Source of the DNA: Conidiobolus incongruus B7586
Taxonomy: Eukaryota; Entomophthoromycota; Entomophthoromycetes; Entomophthorales; Conidiobolaceae
Reading direction: 5' to 3'
Assembly (NCBI GenBank): GCA_000697335.1
Contig: JNEM01016787.1
Location: 1-37,593, forward strand
Length of the DNA: 37,593 bases
This document shows positions 11,429 to 24,161 of the stretch, in pieces. The position numbers and the translations under genes are program-made. Position 1 is the stretch's first letter, and each line of letters begins with the position of its first letter. The notes under the pieces are model-generated. The model was not told the origin of the DNA. It saw nothing but the letters and a program-made list of their open reading frames with translations, and ran no database searches.

Positions 11429-11825
11429 TGTTAAGAGATTAGTTCTTTAAAATTTTATATATACTTTTATATAATCCAATTAACTATAAATTATATGATT
11501 AATTTATACTTATATAGTTAAATTAATTGTATAAATAGCATTAAATTATCTAATAAACTAAGTTTTTTTTTCTTCTCAATTCTTACTATTTCTTACTTTT
11601 ACACTATTTCTAAAATTGAAACTATATTCTATCAATATTATAGGATATTAGCACTACCTAATATAAATCTTAATATATCAGTGACTCATTTTAGTTTGAA
11701 GCTTAATTAAACTTTGTTTACATTTGCACATTACAGCTACATTATATTACTATATTCTATACCACACTACTTTTATATTAAGTTTTCCTCTACATTATAT
11801 TAGTTTAACTACCACTATACTTATA
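11429..11825 (+). repeat. 5' LTR of the chromovirus
   Basis: 397 bp beginning TGTTAAGAG. It aligns over its whole length with 16741-17139, at about 10% difference that is nearly all transitions plus a 2-base length difference in a T run. The primer-binding region would start directly after it, at 11826. Confidence 0.9.
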
Positions 11826-14800
11826 TAGTAACAATAACAAAACTATTAAAAACCTATTAGAAATTAATAACTATCTGTATCAAACCTAATTATTATTATT
11901 TTAAATTTTATCTATAATTTATTTTATTTAAATTTAACACTATATATTATAATACCACTAAAAAAAATACCCTTATATTATTTTAATAATAATAACAGTT
12001 TAATTACTGAATAAATTTAAGACTTTAGTTTTTAAAAGCTTATTATACTTTAAGAAGCTTATATTAAACAACTTCTGATTAAAAAAAATATGTTTTAAAG
12101 AGCTTAAATCTAACAAACCAATTACTTTACTATAATTAATATATTAAACTACTTTTTTAGTGTTTTTAAAAACAAATTAACTATTTATAATAGTTTTAAA
12201 AACCTCTACAAGCTTGAAAACTACCTTAAAAATATAAAAAATTACCTTGATTTAATTTTAAATAAAGATTTAAAAAATATCTTTAAATTAGCTATTTTTT
12301 ATTTAGATAAATTTATTTATATTTGGTAATTAACTTATTTTCAACTTTATCTTAAAGAATCTTTAGGAAAATAGCTTATTATAAAGATATAAACTTTTAA
12401 ACAATTAGAAAAAGTTTTTAAAAAGAGGTATTACTTAAAAAATTAAGTTTAATTAACAAGAGAAAAGCTTTCCCAGCTTAAATAAAAAACTTCTACAAAA
12501 TAACTAATTGAGAAATTTAATGAGATATACTTAAATATACTAAATATCACTGAAGAAGAATAAATCTACAAACTATTATAATACCTTAACCTTTAAATAA
12601 AGTTCTAGTTAGTTAATAAAGAATACTTTAATAATATGTTTTTTTCTAACATTTATGATATAACAATTATAATCAATAATATCTTTTACTCTATAACTAA
12701 ATCCTCCTACCCTAAAAATTAATTTTTTAAACTTTACTTTAACTTACTTAAGTTTTAAATGATAAATGTTTCTACTTTAAGATTTTATAAGAAAATTTTT
12801 AGTGAAGAAGTTAAAGCTTACTTATGAATAAACAAAGGTTGTTATTACTACTAAAGGATTTAAGTTAACTATAAAGTTAATAAATACCTTTTAAAGAAGC
12901 AATATCTGTTTAATTTTCAATAATTCTAACTTACCAACTATAAATCAAACTTGAATAATATTAATATAACCTTAAAATTACCTCTTTTATAATTAGTTAA
13001 CAAATTCTAATTTAATCCACAAAAGTTCTAATAAACTATTGATTCTATAAATTAAATTATATATACTAGAGAAATTTAACTAATTAAACTATTAGAAACT
13101 AAAAATATTTTAGTAACTAATCTACCTTGTAATTTTTTATCTTTAATTATTACCTTATTGTTTGTGTTAATTGGTTTTTTTATAAACATACTTGTTAGTG
13201 TTTTAATTGATTTTAGTTGTTTTAATTATATTATCTCTTCTTTTATTATTACAAAGCTATTTTTACCTACTTAAAAAAGTAACTTGATAATTAAATATAT
13301 TAATAATTTAATAGAACAAGCATCTAATACTATATTTAAATACTTATTATTACCCCTTAACTATTCCTAATATATTAAATTTTTAGTTGGTAACATTAGT
13401 TATAATTTTATACTAGGTTAAAATTAGTTTGAATATTATAGTTTTATATCTATAAATATCACCTTAAAAGGTTACAAATTTATTTTTTTCATATTCTAAA
13501 AAAAATTAATAGAATTAATCTTAAAAAACTTATATTACCCTACTATAAAATTATTAAATATTATACCTAACACTAACTTTATAATTGTAGCAAATAATTT
13601 TATTATTATAAGCAAAAACCAATATAAAAAACTAATTAAAAACCTTAATAATTTATAGGGATATATATTTGTTTATTAATTATTTATTAATACTTCATTT
13701 GTTAATTTTAATGAAGTTATATTTAATAACCATTTTTTATATAATATAATAAGTTAATTTGCTAATGTTTTTAAATTTATAGATAAATTACCTTTTAAAT
13801 ATAATATTAAGTATAAAATTAAATTACTCTTTAGTATATAACTATACTTAAAGTTTATTTACCATTTATCTCTTAAATAATATTAAACTTTAAAAGAAGA
13901 AATCTAAAAACTAGTTAAAAATAAATATATTAGACCTTCTTTTTTACTATAGGGATTTTTAATCCTCTTTGTAAAAAAGGCTGATGGTGGTTAAAGACTA
14001 TATATTAATAATTGTGTTTTAAACTTTAAAATTATTAAAGATAAAACTTTATTATTAAACTTACATGATGTTAAAGATAATCTACTTAAATTAACTATAT
14101 TTACTAAACTAAATGTTAAGAATAAATATTATAATATTAGAGTTAAAGAAAATTCTATCCCTTTAACTACTTTCAATACTTTTTTAAGTTACTATAAATT
14201 TACTATTATAAACTTTAAATTGTGTAATACCCTTGTAATTTTCATTTGATTTATTAATTCCCTTTTTAATCTTGTTTTTAATAACTTTATTATTACATAC
14301 TTTAATAATATCCTAATCTATTCAAAAATTAAAAAAGAATATATTTAACATATTAATTAAGTTTTACAAATTATTCAACAATATAAATTACCTTTAAAAT
14401 TATTAAAATATATTTTTAATACCTCTTCTATCTTTTTCTATGGTTATATTGTTTCCTTTTAAAGAATTAATATTGATCTAACTAAACTTAATAGTGTTAA
14501 AGCTTTTATTATACCTATAAACAAAGATCAACTTATGTTTATACTTAGATTATTAAATTACTTTAAAGATTTCATTAATTCTTTTGTTGAACTTATTACT
14601 TTTCTTATTAATTTGTTGAAGAAAGACTTTTTTTTGAAATAAACCCTACTATATACTTTCTATATAAATATTTTGATTTTCTATATTACTAATGTTTTTA
14701 CTTTATCTATTTTTAATCTAAAACTACCTACTATTATTTTTATTAACTTTAATTCTTTTGTAATTGGTAGATAATTAACCTAATTAAAATTTAATTTATA

Positions 14801-16731
14801 TTTTACCTTATAACTATAGGATAAAATAATAAATAAAGAAGAATAGGTTAAGTTTAATCTTATAAATGTTATTTTAAAACTAATAACATTTTGGTTAAGA
14901 AAAATAAAACCAGTTAAATTGAAATATCTAGTTTATAAATAAATACTCTTTACTTTAGTAGAAATAATTAAAAGTCACTTACATTTCTTATCCTACAATT
15001 TTTTTTTAGCACTTATAAATTATAAATCACTTATTTACTTAAATACTTAGAAATATTTATTAAAAAGATAAATTAAATAGATTAAAATTATCTAAGCTTA
15101 CTTTTTCTTTATTTAATATCTCTTAGGTTAATAAAATTATATTGTAGATACTTTATTAAAAAATCTTACATATTTACCCTTTTGTTTTAATTATAAAAAC
15201 CCAGCAAATATCAACTTAATGATTATTAATGAAGGAAATAAAAAATTTATTAAACTACTTTAAGAAACACTATTAAATAATAATTTTTTTATTTTAGTTA
15301 AAGAAGAACTCTTTAACCTATTAGAAAACCAATTAAAATATGTTAAAAGATTTAAAATTATTAATAACTTACTATATTATAATAATTGTTTATATATTCC
15401 TAATATTCTTAAGATTTAACAAACAATATTTGATGAATGTTATAATTTATTTGTTAGAGGATATTAAAACTAGTTAAAAATTGCTGAGAGAATTAAAATA
15501 AAATATTACTAACTTTCCCTAATTAAATCAGTTTAGAAATACACTAATACCTATAATATATGCTAAAGAATTAAATATAACACTCAATTAAAATATAGTA
15601 AACTTATTCCTTTATAAGTCCCTAATAAAACTTAATAATAAATCCAGCTTGATTTCATAGAAATTCTTAAATCAACAAATAGTTATAATAACTTACTAAT
15701 TGCAATTGATTTATTTTCCAAATATGTTTATTTTATTCTTTATTTCAAAACTTCTATAGTTAAAGATATTACACAATTGTTATTCTTTAACATCTTTACC
15801 TATCATAGAATTCCATAAACTATTATATTTGATAGAGATATATAATTTAATTTTTAATTCTAGAAGTTATTATCTTTTTCTTTTAAGATTAACCTAGCTA
15901 TATTTATTATTAATCATCACTAAACCAATAAACTTATTAAAAAAATTATTAAAACCTTAAAGTAAATGATTAAAGCTTATATTAACACTAATCAATTAAA
16001 TTAAGATACTTATATCTACCAACTCTAATATTTATTTAACACTTTTATTAATAAATTAACAGGTTTTAGCTTTTATTTCATTAATTATAATAAACATCCT
16101 AACTTAATAATTACTCTAAAACTTTAAATCAACTTATTTTTGGATATTGTTGAATTTTAATCTAATATCAAATATATTAATTCCCTTGTTAAATTTAACT
16201 TAGAAGAAAATTAAAGGATTATAAAACAACAATACTTAAAGTTATTTAAAAATCCTCTTAAATATAAAATTAACATGTTTATATACTTAGAATAATCTAC
16301 CTTTAAACTTACCCTATTTAAATCTAGCTTAAATCCTAAATACTTATTATTATATTATAATCCCTATAAAATTTAATCTATTGATTTAAATTTTAAAAAT
16401 ATTACCTTGGAATTACTTTTAACTTTGAGGATCAACCCTACCTTTCACATATCTAAAATTAAACCATACTTTGAAGATTTTAACACTTTTCCTAATTAAT
16501 TAAAAACCCTAAAACTAGATCTAATTATTAATTAAGATGGAGAAGAAGAATACTATATTAATTACATAATTAAATCTAAATCTATTAGGAATAAACTTTA
16601 TTTTTATATAAAATAAATAAGTTATTTTATTAAAGAAGTTATATAAGAACCTTTAGAAAATATTAAGAATACTTTAGCTTATTATACCTATTTGTAAAAA
16701 TTTAAGGAGTGTATCTCTTTTAAAAAACCTA

Positions 16732-16740
16732 CTAGGGGAG
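16732..16740 (+). other. polypurine tract of the chromovirus
   Basis: CTAGGGGAG lies directly against the 3' LTR. A purine-rich run at this place primes plus-strand synthesis in LTR retrotransposons. It is one of the few G-rich words left in the element. Confidence 0.8.
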
Positions 16741-17139
16741 TATTAAAAAACTAATTCTTTAAATTCTTATATATACTTTTATATAATCTAATTAACTATA
16801 AATTATATAATTAATTTATACTTATATAGTTAAATTAATTGTATAAATAGTATTGAATTATTTAATAAATTAGGTTTTTCTTTTTCCTCTCAATTCTTAT
16901 TATTTTTTACTTTTACACCATTTTTAAAATTGAGACTATATTCTATTAATATTATAGGATATTAGCACTACCTAATATAAATCTTAATATATCAGTAACT
17001 CATCCTAGTTTAAAGCTTAATTAAACTTTGTTTACACTTATACACTATAGCCACATTATATTACCACATTCTATGCCACACTACTTTTATATTAAGTTTT
17101 CCTCTGTATTATATTAGTTTAACTACCACTACACTTATA
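16741..17139 (+). repeat. 3' LTR of the chromovirus
   Basis: 399 bp aligning end to end with the 5' LTR. I count about 38 differences, all but one of them transitions, spread evenly and in both directions, so both copies changed independently after insertion. Confidence 0.9.
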
Positions 17140-17144
17140 ATACT
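17140..17144. repeat. right target site duplication ATACT
   Basis: ATACT, identical to 11424-11428, immediately after the last base shared by the two LTRs. Confidence 0.85.
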
Positions 17145-18159
17145 TATATAATTAATATTAAATTATTTTAATAATTCTTTAATAAAAATAAAAAGGGGTT
17201 TCTTAATATATTTTTTTTATTAATAAGTAAAAAAATAACAATAGAAATTAATTTATTAGATTTTAATAAATTTTAAATAATGTCTTTTTAAGCTTTAAAA
17301 TCATAAATTTAACAATATATAGTAATTTTAAATAAAACACTATCTTTATAAACTGTTTATAAGTTTTAAATGATTTTAAAGGGTTTATGGTTAAGTTTTA
17401 AAGATACAAAAATAAAAACCTTTTAATAATTATTATTTAATTTAAGCATAATTAAATTTAAGTATAAATTTTAAAATCAAAATATTTTAATAAAAAAAAT
17501 AATTAAAATTCAATATATATAGTTTAAAAGTATTTATTTTCCTATATATTTTATATATAAAAAATCTTTCAAAATATATAATATGTTTGAAAGATCAAAA
17601 ATTAAAACTCACCATTTCTTAATTTCTATACTAATATATTAATATAAAATTAACATTATCAATTGATTTATATTTTGATTGATAATTAGTAATAAATATT
17701 TTAGAGTTAACTGAATCAAGGGTAAAACTATTATGATATAGTTGAAAGATGTTAACAATATAAGATGTAAATATATTTTTGAAAATACAGCTCAAATCAG
17801 TGAAATTGTAGTTTTATATATTTTTATAATTCATGCATAAATTAATAGATATTAATATAACATCAATATATTATATTTTATCATTTGAATTTTTATAATC
17901 CTTATAATTTTATACAAATTGATGAAGGATTTTACATTATTACAATTTGATAATATTATCAATTTTTATTACAATTTGATTTATTGGTATTATAGCTTGA
18001 GAAAACACTATTTGGAAACAGATAAATATATTTAAATTTTCAAAAATAACAGTATATTTAAATAATTATAATCAGAAAGATATTAAAAAGACTAACAAGT
18101 GCTAATGATGATAAAGAATATTTACTTTTAATTAAGTTACATGTTAATATTGAATAAAT
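17145..18159. other. AT-rich right flank of the chromovirus and 3' region of fimbrin
   Basis: To about 17500 the texture matches the decayed left flank of the element. Beyond that it returns to ordinary intergenic sequence leading to the fimbrin stop codon. No gene, RNA or clear repeat end is seen. Confidence 0.45.
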
Positions 18160-20263
18160 TTAATGAGAAGCATTGTCGATAGCCATCAAACTACCAATAA
18201 ATGTTAAAATCATCTTAGGCTTGACTTCGACAATATCTTCAGGCAATAAGAAGATGGTGGCATTCATCTTACGAGCAATAGAGATGGCGTATAAAGCATT
18301 CTGCTTGGCTTGTTCATCAGTACGAGCGTCATTTACTAGAGAATAGTCAACAATGCCAGGGCGCATACTATCGAGAAGGTCTAAGAGATAGCGACCACTA
18401 CGGAGAGAGGGATCGCGGAAGTTGTTAATCTTGGAGGATTTGCCACCCTGAGCGACCTTATTATTGGCCCATTGGACCATTTGAGTATCTGTGATGTCTC
18501 TACCGTTGGTTGAGAGTGATTTGAGAGTAGATACAACGTGAGCTCTCATTAATTGCCAGACGAGGGCAAGAATAAGAGTCTTAGTACCATCAGTAATATC
18601 AGCACCTTGAATACCAACAAGAGAGAAGTTCAATTTCTTTCCAAGCTCAATGCAATAATTAGTATTTTCAACTTGTTTGAATCTGGAAATTCTCATTCTA
18701 GATACTGGAATGAAATCATCTTCTTCGTTTTCATCTCCAGATAATTTGGGTGATTCCACTACTTCCTTGGGTCTGTTAACGGATTTCCATTGGACAATTC
18801 CAGGACTGACAACATCCATAGCTTGGAGAAGAATAATACCGTCTTTGACATCTTCATAAAGATTGTTAACGTATGGCTCAACGTTTAAACTGTTGAGCCA
18901 GAGAGTGAAAGCTCTAGCTTCACGATCATCTCCTTCATCGACAATCAATTCGACAGCTTCTTCCTCCGTGAGGGGTTCAAGACAAGGATGAGTGTTGAAA
19001 AGATTAGCAACGAAGGCCAAGTTCAACTTGGGATTTCCACCAACGAGAGTCTTGGGGGAAAGATATTTTCTACAACCTAAAGCGTCAGCATTTTGCAAGA
19101 CCATCTCAGCTCTTTGGTAGAGATCAGATTCCTGCAAGGGAGCACGAGAGCATTGGGAAGGAGAGAGCTGATTTAAAAGAATAGTATAGTTCTCACCATC
19201 CTTGACATCCTTACTGAAGTTAGTAACTCTGCGGTGCCAGCCAGCATTCTTCAAATGGTAGTTGAACCATCTGAGAAGGATTTGTTCAGCGGGAAGCTTG
19301 AGGAAAGCGTCTAATTCTTCGCCATCTTCTAATAAGCGATAGAGTTCTGGATGATATTTAAGATCGATCTTGGCTAAGAGACCAATCTTGATAATTTGCC
19401 AAATTAAACCCAAAATAAGATGCTCGCGACCTTCGATCAAATCCTTGGAACCAATATTGACGACACTACAACCGATGGCTTTGGCAGAGTTGATGACCAA
19501 GTTGTTGTTTTCTGTCATTTTGAAGGCATTCAAACGGGGTCCAACGTTTAATACACGTTCATCGATAGTATCAGCAGCAGCAGTGTTGATAAGCTTAGAT
19601 AAAACCAAACCATCTAGAAAATATATTATATATCTATATATTTATGACATGAAAGGGTTTAACACTTACCTTTACACTCGTCAAAGAGTTGCATAGAGTT
19701 AGGATCGATAGGTAAACGATCACCTAAATCAGGATCACCAACGAGAGCTTGATTGATATGGGTAGCAAATTCGTACTTTTCGTCTTCGTTAATAGAGTGA
19801 GCAGTATCTTGGTTAGAACCTTTGACAGTGATAACCTTTTGGTTAAAAGCATTTGTTGTACTGCTAACACCTTTAGCAGCTCCAGACTTTAATTTTTGTA
19901 CAATCTAATTGAATATAAATTAATAAAATATAAGATAAATACCTGTTTAAAAGTTGATAATACCTCAAAAAATTCTTCAATTTCAATAGTACCATTAGTG
20001 TTAGTTTCACACTCTTTAATAGTAGTTCTGATTTGGTCATAGGTGCTCTTTTCAGAGACTTGTTGGCAAAGCTTTAAAGCATCGTTTTCAGAAATAGAAC
20101 CGTAGCCACTTATGTCAATAGAACTAAATATTACATTTAAAATCGATTAATAATGACAAATATCTAATAATAGTTACCTAAATTGATCTATTAAAGTTTG
20201 AATTTCACCTAAGCCAAAGCTAGGAAACTTTTTCTTTAACTTGATAGGATCAGCGCTACTCAT
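18160..20263 (-). CDS. SAC6: fimbrin (plastin), actin-bundling protein
   Basis: Four exons on the minus strand (20263-20178, 20123-19943, 19904-19670, 19613-18160) join in frame to 651 aa, close to yeast Sac6. Fimbrin cross-links actin filaments in cortical patches and cables. The N-terminus carries two EF-hand-like loops (DISGYGSISEND and ETNTNGTIEIEE). Four calponin-homology domains in two actin-binding pairs follow, from about residue 115 to the end. The family hallmark KLINTAAADTIDERVLN lies in CH1 just after the last splice. Other CH features are LILGLIWQIIKIGLL, VTNFSKDVKDGENYTILLNQL and LILALVWQLMRAH. Introns are 54, 38 and 56 bp. The start is the ATG giving MSSADPIKLKKKFPSFGLGE, with TATAAATA 80 nt upstream. 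The second EF loop begins with Glu instead of Asp, so calcium binding may be weak. The gene is intact. Confidence 0.96.
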
Positions 20264-20335
20264 AATGAATAATATTTAAATATTTAAAATATGTATTATG
20301 TCAAAATAGTCAGTTCTTGAATTAATACCCCCTAC

Positions 20336-20343
20336 TATTTATA
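20336..20343 (-). promoter_or_regulatory. TATA box of the fimbrin gene
   Basis: TATAAATA on the minus strand (TATTTATA on the plus), 80 nt before the fimbrin ATG at 20263, matching the spacing at three other genes in the window. Confidence 0.65.
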
Positions 20344-22563
20344 TATCTGAAAAAAAATGTTTATTTGAATTGCGTAGTTTAATTTCAGTATTAATCATGA
20401 TGTAACCAATCATCCATTCAAGGTGTTGAAGATTGGACCAATAATAAGTTGAAATTTTATAATTTTTCGATTTCAAATCTCACTTTGATTCAACAACTCA
20501 ACGTCACAAGAATTTAATTCTCATAGTTGAGAGTTAATTAGAGAATAAATCTTGACAAGATGCCAAGTAATTCAAAGTATTTATCATAATTCGATTATAC
20601 TAAGTTATTTAGGATTGCCAAGCTTTACATTGGATCTTTTAATTATTTGTTATCTTAGATTACTTACTTTCACATTTGTAGGGTTTTATTAAGCTTCAAT
20701 TATATTAAATCATTTTATTTAAATCAACTAAACTCGAATAATTTAATTCAAATTCATATTTTTGATATTTAAGAACTGTATCTATTGAAATAAAAATTAA
20801 GTTGGATATAGACGCTTATACAAACTAAAATATCAAATATCAAAACAAATAATACCTTTTAATAATTGGAATATTTAAAATAACAGTCCTGATTTTTAAG
20901 AATATAAAATCAATTAAAAATTAATCAAACATGATATTTAATTGTTTTATGATATAATTATATGGATTATAAAAAATAAAATTATATTGATATTATTAAA
21001 GTTAACATTAATATTTACATGATTTGTTTTCTATTAACAATAATATATTATTTTCAGGAAAATAATATCATATTTAAAGTTGTAAAAAGGATTCAATCAT
21101 TAATAATATTCTATTCTTATCATTTATGACATAATGTTTTATTTTGTTATTTTCATCCTTCTTGTTTTAATAATAATCAATAGAAATAAAATGAAATAAT
21201 AAATAATAAATAGTAGAAATAAATGTGATATTTGAACAAAAAAGATTTTAAATTGAACATCAGTGATAAATTTATATATATAGAGTAATTCTATTCTATC
21301 CAAGCTTATGATTTATGATAAATAGGTCATGTGAAGAGTTTAACCCACAATTATTTAGATATATATAAAATTAAGTGCGTAATTTGTGTGCTTGTATTGA
21401 TAATTTGAAAGTGTTCGATAATATATTCAAAATCAAAGAACGTATATAATATAAAATACTATCTAATGCTTTTTCAGATTTCACAATAAATGAACTATAA
21501 CAATAATACTTACTAGTCTTATATTAACAATTATTGTGTTTATTGTTATATTGGAATAATCTATGTTATAAGGTTAAATTATAATGTATATTTTGTTGTA
21601 TTATCATATAATGCTCACAATATCAATTAGAATTATTGTCAGCATTTTGCAATATATCAAATAGTCGAATTCAAGTTATGATTAAAGTGATATTAGTGTC
21701 ATTTACAATTTATAATATTGAGAAAATTTCATTGAAGCAGTTCATTATCCAATATTATGATACTTGAGAAAATTTTAATGATATATTTAGATCTGATCCT
21801 TTTTTATCCAAATTATATTTGAATTATATAATATATTAGATAATTAAAAGTCCAAATCATATATTAATATATATAATTCTGCTAGATTTTAAAATTAAAC
21901 AATAATTGCTCTTTCATGATATTTCCTATAGTCTAGTATATAAGTTAAATTCATCCGTTAACTTTTATGATGAGATTATTAAGTTTGAAAATTCATTATC
22001 CAAATCACAATATTTGATAATTAATAAATCATTTTAACAATAGGCATAATATAAGATATTTAAAATTGAAGTAATCAGATATACATCATACTTTTAATAA
22101 TAGACTATTAAGACATTGTCATTTTATATTTTTGTGATATATTTGCAACTATGAATACTTGATTAAAACCTATCTTGATTAGTCTAAATATATTATGGTA
22201 TAATAATCTTGATATAAATTACACATGTATCATATTGATCTGAAATTTCAAATAAGATATTATAATCCAAAATATTGTATTAGTAATCTTTCAAGGTATT
22301 ATTAATTAAGCCAACTAGATTGCTTTTCTTAAATTATAAACAATTGATTTTATATTAATAATTTACACTTTGTTGTTAATTATCAATAACACCTTACTTT
22401 TGATAAAACAAATAAGTCTTGATAAAGACTTAGCTATCATCATAATCAATATCAACAATATTATAAATTTCTTTTTCACTTAAAAGAATATTGGGGAGTA
22501 AAATATCTGATATAATAACCAAATAAACAATTTGTTAAATAACAAATTAAGATTAATTAAACA
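20344..22563. other. gene-free AT-rich region
   Basis: A 2.2-kb stretch between the divergent fimbrin (-) and small membrane protein (+) genes. I read both strands and find no frame, splice-linked exon, tRNA-like or repeat structure worth naming. Confidence 0.55.
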
Positions 22564-22851
22564 ATGTGGAGCTGGCTTTTACCACCTCCACCCAAGTTAA
22601 AAGAAGAGACAAATGTTGCTCCATTTGGAAATCTATTCCTTTATGTATTATCTTGGATTATACTTTATATGATAATGCTGACTAAGAGACTATTTGGGTT
22701 TACTATTAGACTAAACCTGTGGTTTATTTATAAAGCATTAATATTTACTTATATAATATATCTTGTTAATAAAATAGGTGAATACTATAATGTGCTACCT
22801 GAGCTGAATAAAGAAGCATTACTTGGAGGGCTCAACATAAGAGAAATTTGA
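22564..22851 (+). CDS. small two-helix membrane protein, function unknown
   Basis: A 95-aa frame from ATG (MWSWLLPPPPKLKEE) to TGA. After a Pro-rich start come two hydrophobic segments, about residues 24-41 (GNLFLYVLSWIILYMIML) and 51-68 (NLWFIYKALIFTYIIYLV), joined by a short basic loop (TKRLFGFTIR). A polar tail ends LNKEALLGGLNIREI. This looks like an integral membrane protein of the ER or another endomembrane. I do not recognise a family. It is GC-richer than its surroundings, which favours a real gene. No TATAAATA lies at the usual distance, and no additional exon is obvious, although the short length leaves room for one. Confidence 0.6.
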   Translation: MWSWLLPPPPKLKEETNVAPFGNLFLYVLSWIILYMIMLTKRLFGFTIRLNLWFIYKALIFTYIIYLVNKIGEYYNVLPELNKEALLGGLNIREI

Positions 22852-24161
22852 TTTGGGACTAGTAATATATTTTTGGATATTATTTGTTTTATATTTATTC
22901 AAATATATAGAACTTTGAATATTAAAATTACTAATGAGAAATTATTTAAAAAATTTTATTCTAATATGATATTTTTATTTATATTAATCTTTCAAAATTA
23001 ATCAAATATATATTTTTTTCAAAGATTCTGAGAAAAATATTTTATAATACTGATATATTTTTGGAAATATATTCAATTATTTTAAACCTTGAAAATAAGC
23101 AATTATTTTGAGTATAAAGAGACTAGTTCTTGAACTTCTTATTATATTTTACCTTAAATATTTATAATTCATTGTATTATTTCATTTATATGTTTAATTA
23201 TGTCTTTAAATTTGGGTTTTATGAAAATTTGATTAATAAAAGGGATCTCTCTTCTCTCATATAATTAATTATCTCTTAGAATATTCAGTTAACCACTATC
23301 TAAACATTTAATTATAAGACTATTCCTATCATTTACTGCTTGTATTAGATAATATTGAATATCTTAAAATATCCCAAATCATACTATATAGTTAATTTAC
23401 AAGCTTACATAATTTGAATAATTTCTTATCTACAATTTAAAGCTTGCTATATATTATAAATTTTGCAATATATAACTACTACTATTATAGATTATTATAA
23501 TGAGTATTAGAAATATAAATCATATCTGTTTTAATTTAGTAATAAAAATCAAAATATTATATGATAAGTAAACTTAATATTATTAGTACAAATAAATATA
23601 TTTTTTTATTAGAATATTGGATTCAAATGAAAAATTACTGAAAATATCTAAAAATACTATAATAATTTACTCAAAACATCCATTACAAATATGACTAAAC
23701 TGATTAATTAGAAATTTATCTAATTTTGATAATTTTACACTTCACAAATACTTAATTAAAACCAAATAAAATATTTATAATTATTTTATTATTTTATAGA
23801 TATTGATTAAAAATTAATTTAAAATGATTTAAATTAAAAATTAATAAATATTTTAAGAAATAATAAACATTATACAATATTATTTTAAAATTTTTCAATT
23901 ATAAATTTTAATTTAAAAACTAATTTTATTAAATATCAAAATAATTAAAATGAGAATAATAATAATAATAATAATATTAAAAATTGTTATAATGAGGAAT
24001 ATAGTTAGTACTATGATAATAAATATAAATAGAACAAAAAGTAAAAAAAACGTTGCAAAATATTTGAATTAATTATTATTAAATTTTTTATTTAGTATTA
24101 TTTTAATAAAAATAATAAATAATTTAAGATAATTGGAATTATAGAATAAGAGACGATTAAA
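22852..24161. other. gene-free AT-rich region
   Basis: Lies between the small membrane protein gene and the 3' end of the peptidase gene. It holds an (AAT)7 microsatellite at 23955-23975 and otherwise nothing that I can name. Confidence 0.55.
23955..23975. repeat. (AAT)7 microsatellite
   Basis: Seven perfect AAT units downstream of the peptidase gene. Confidence 0.9.

Larger units (their letters stand above)
11429..17139 (+). mobile_element. Ty3/gypsy chromovirus LTR retrotransposon fossil
   Basis: A 5.7-kb element with two LTRs, 5-bp target duplications and a polypurine tract. Remnants appear in the standard Ty3/gypsy order on the plus strand: gag with a zinc-knuckle-like stretch (about 12300-12900), protease region (about 13250-13700), reverse transcriptase (about 13940-14500), RNase H (about 14600-15200), integrase zinc-binding and core regions (about 15400-15970), and a chromodomain-like C-terminus (about 16530-16680), which places it among chromoviruses. 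It is thoroughly broken, with far more than twenty interruptions spread over its length, and it is more AT-rich than the surrounding genes. LTR divergence of about 10%, almost wholly transitions, means age cannot be read from an ordinary clock if a directed C-to-T process acted. It is a fossil with no coding capacity. Confidence 0.9.
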
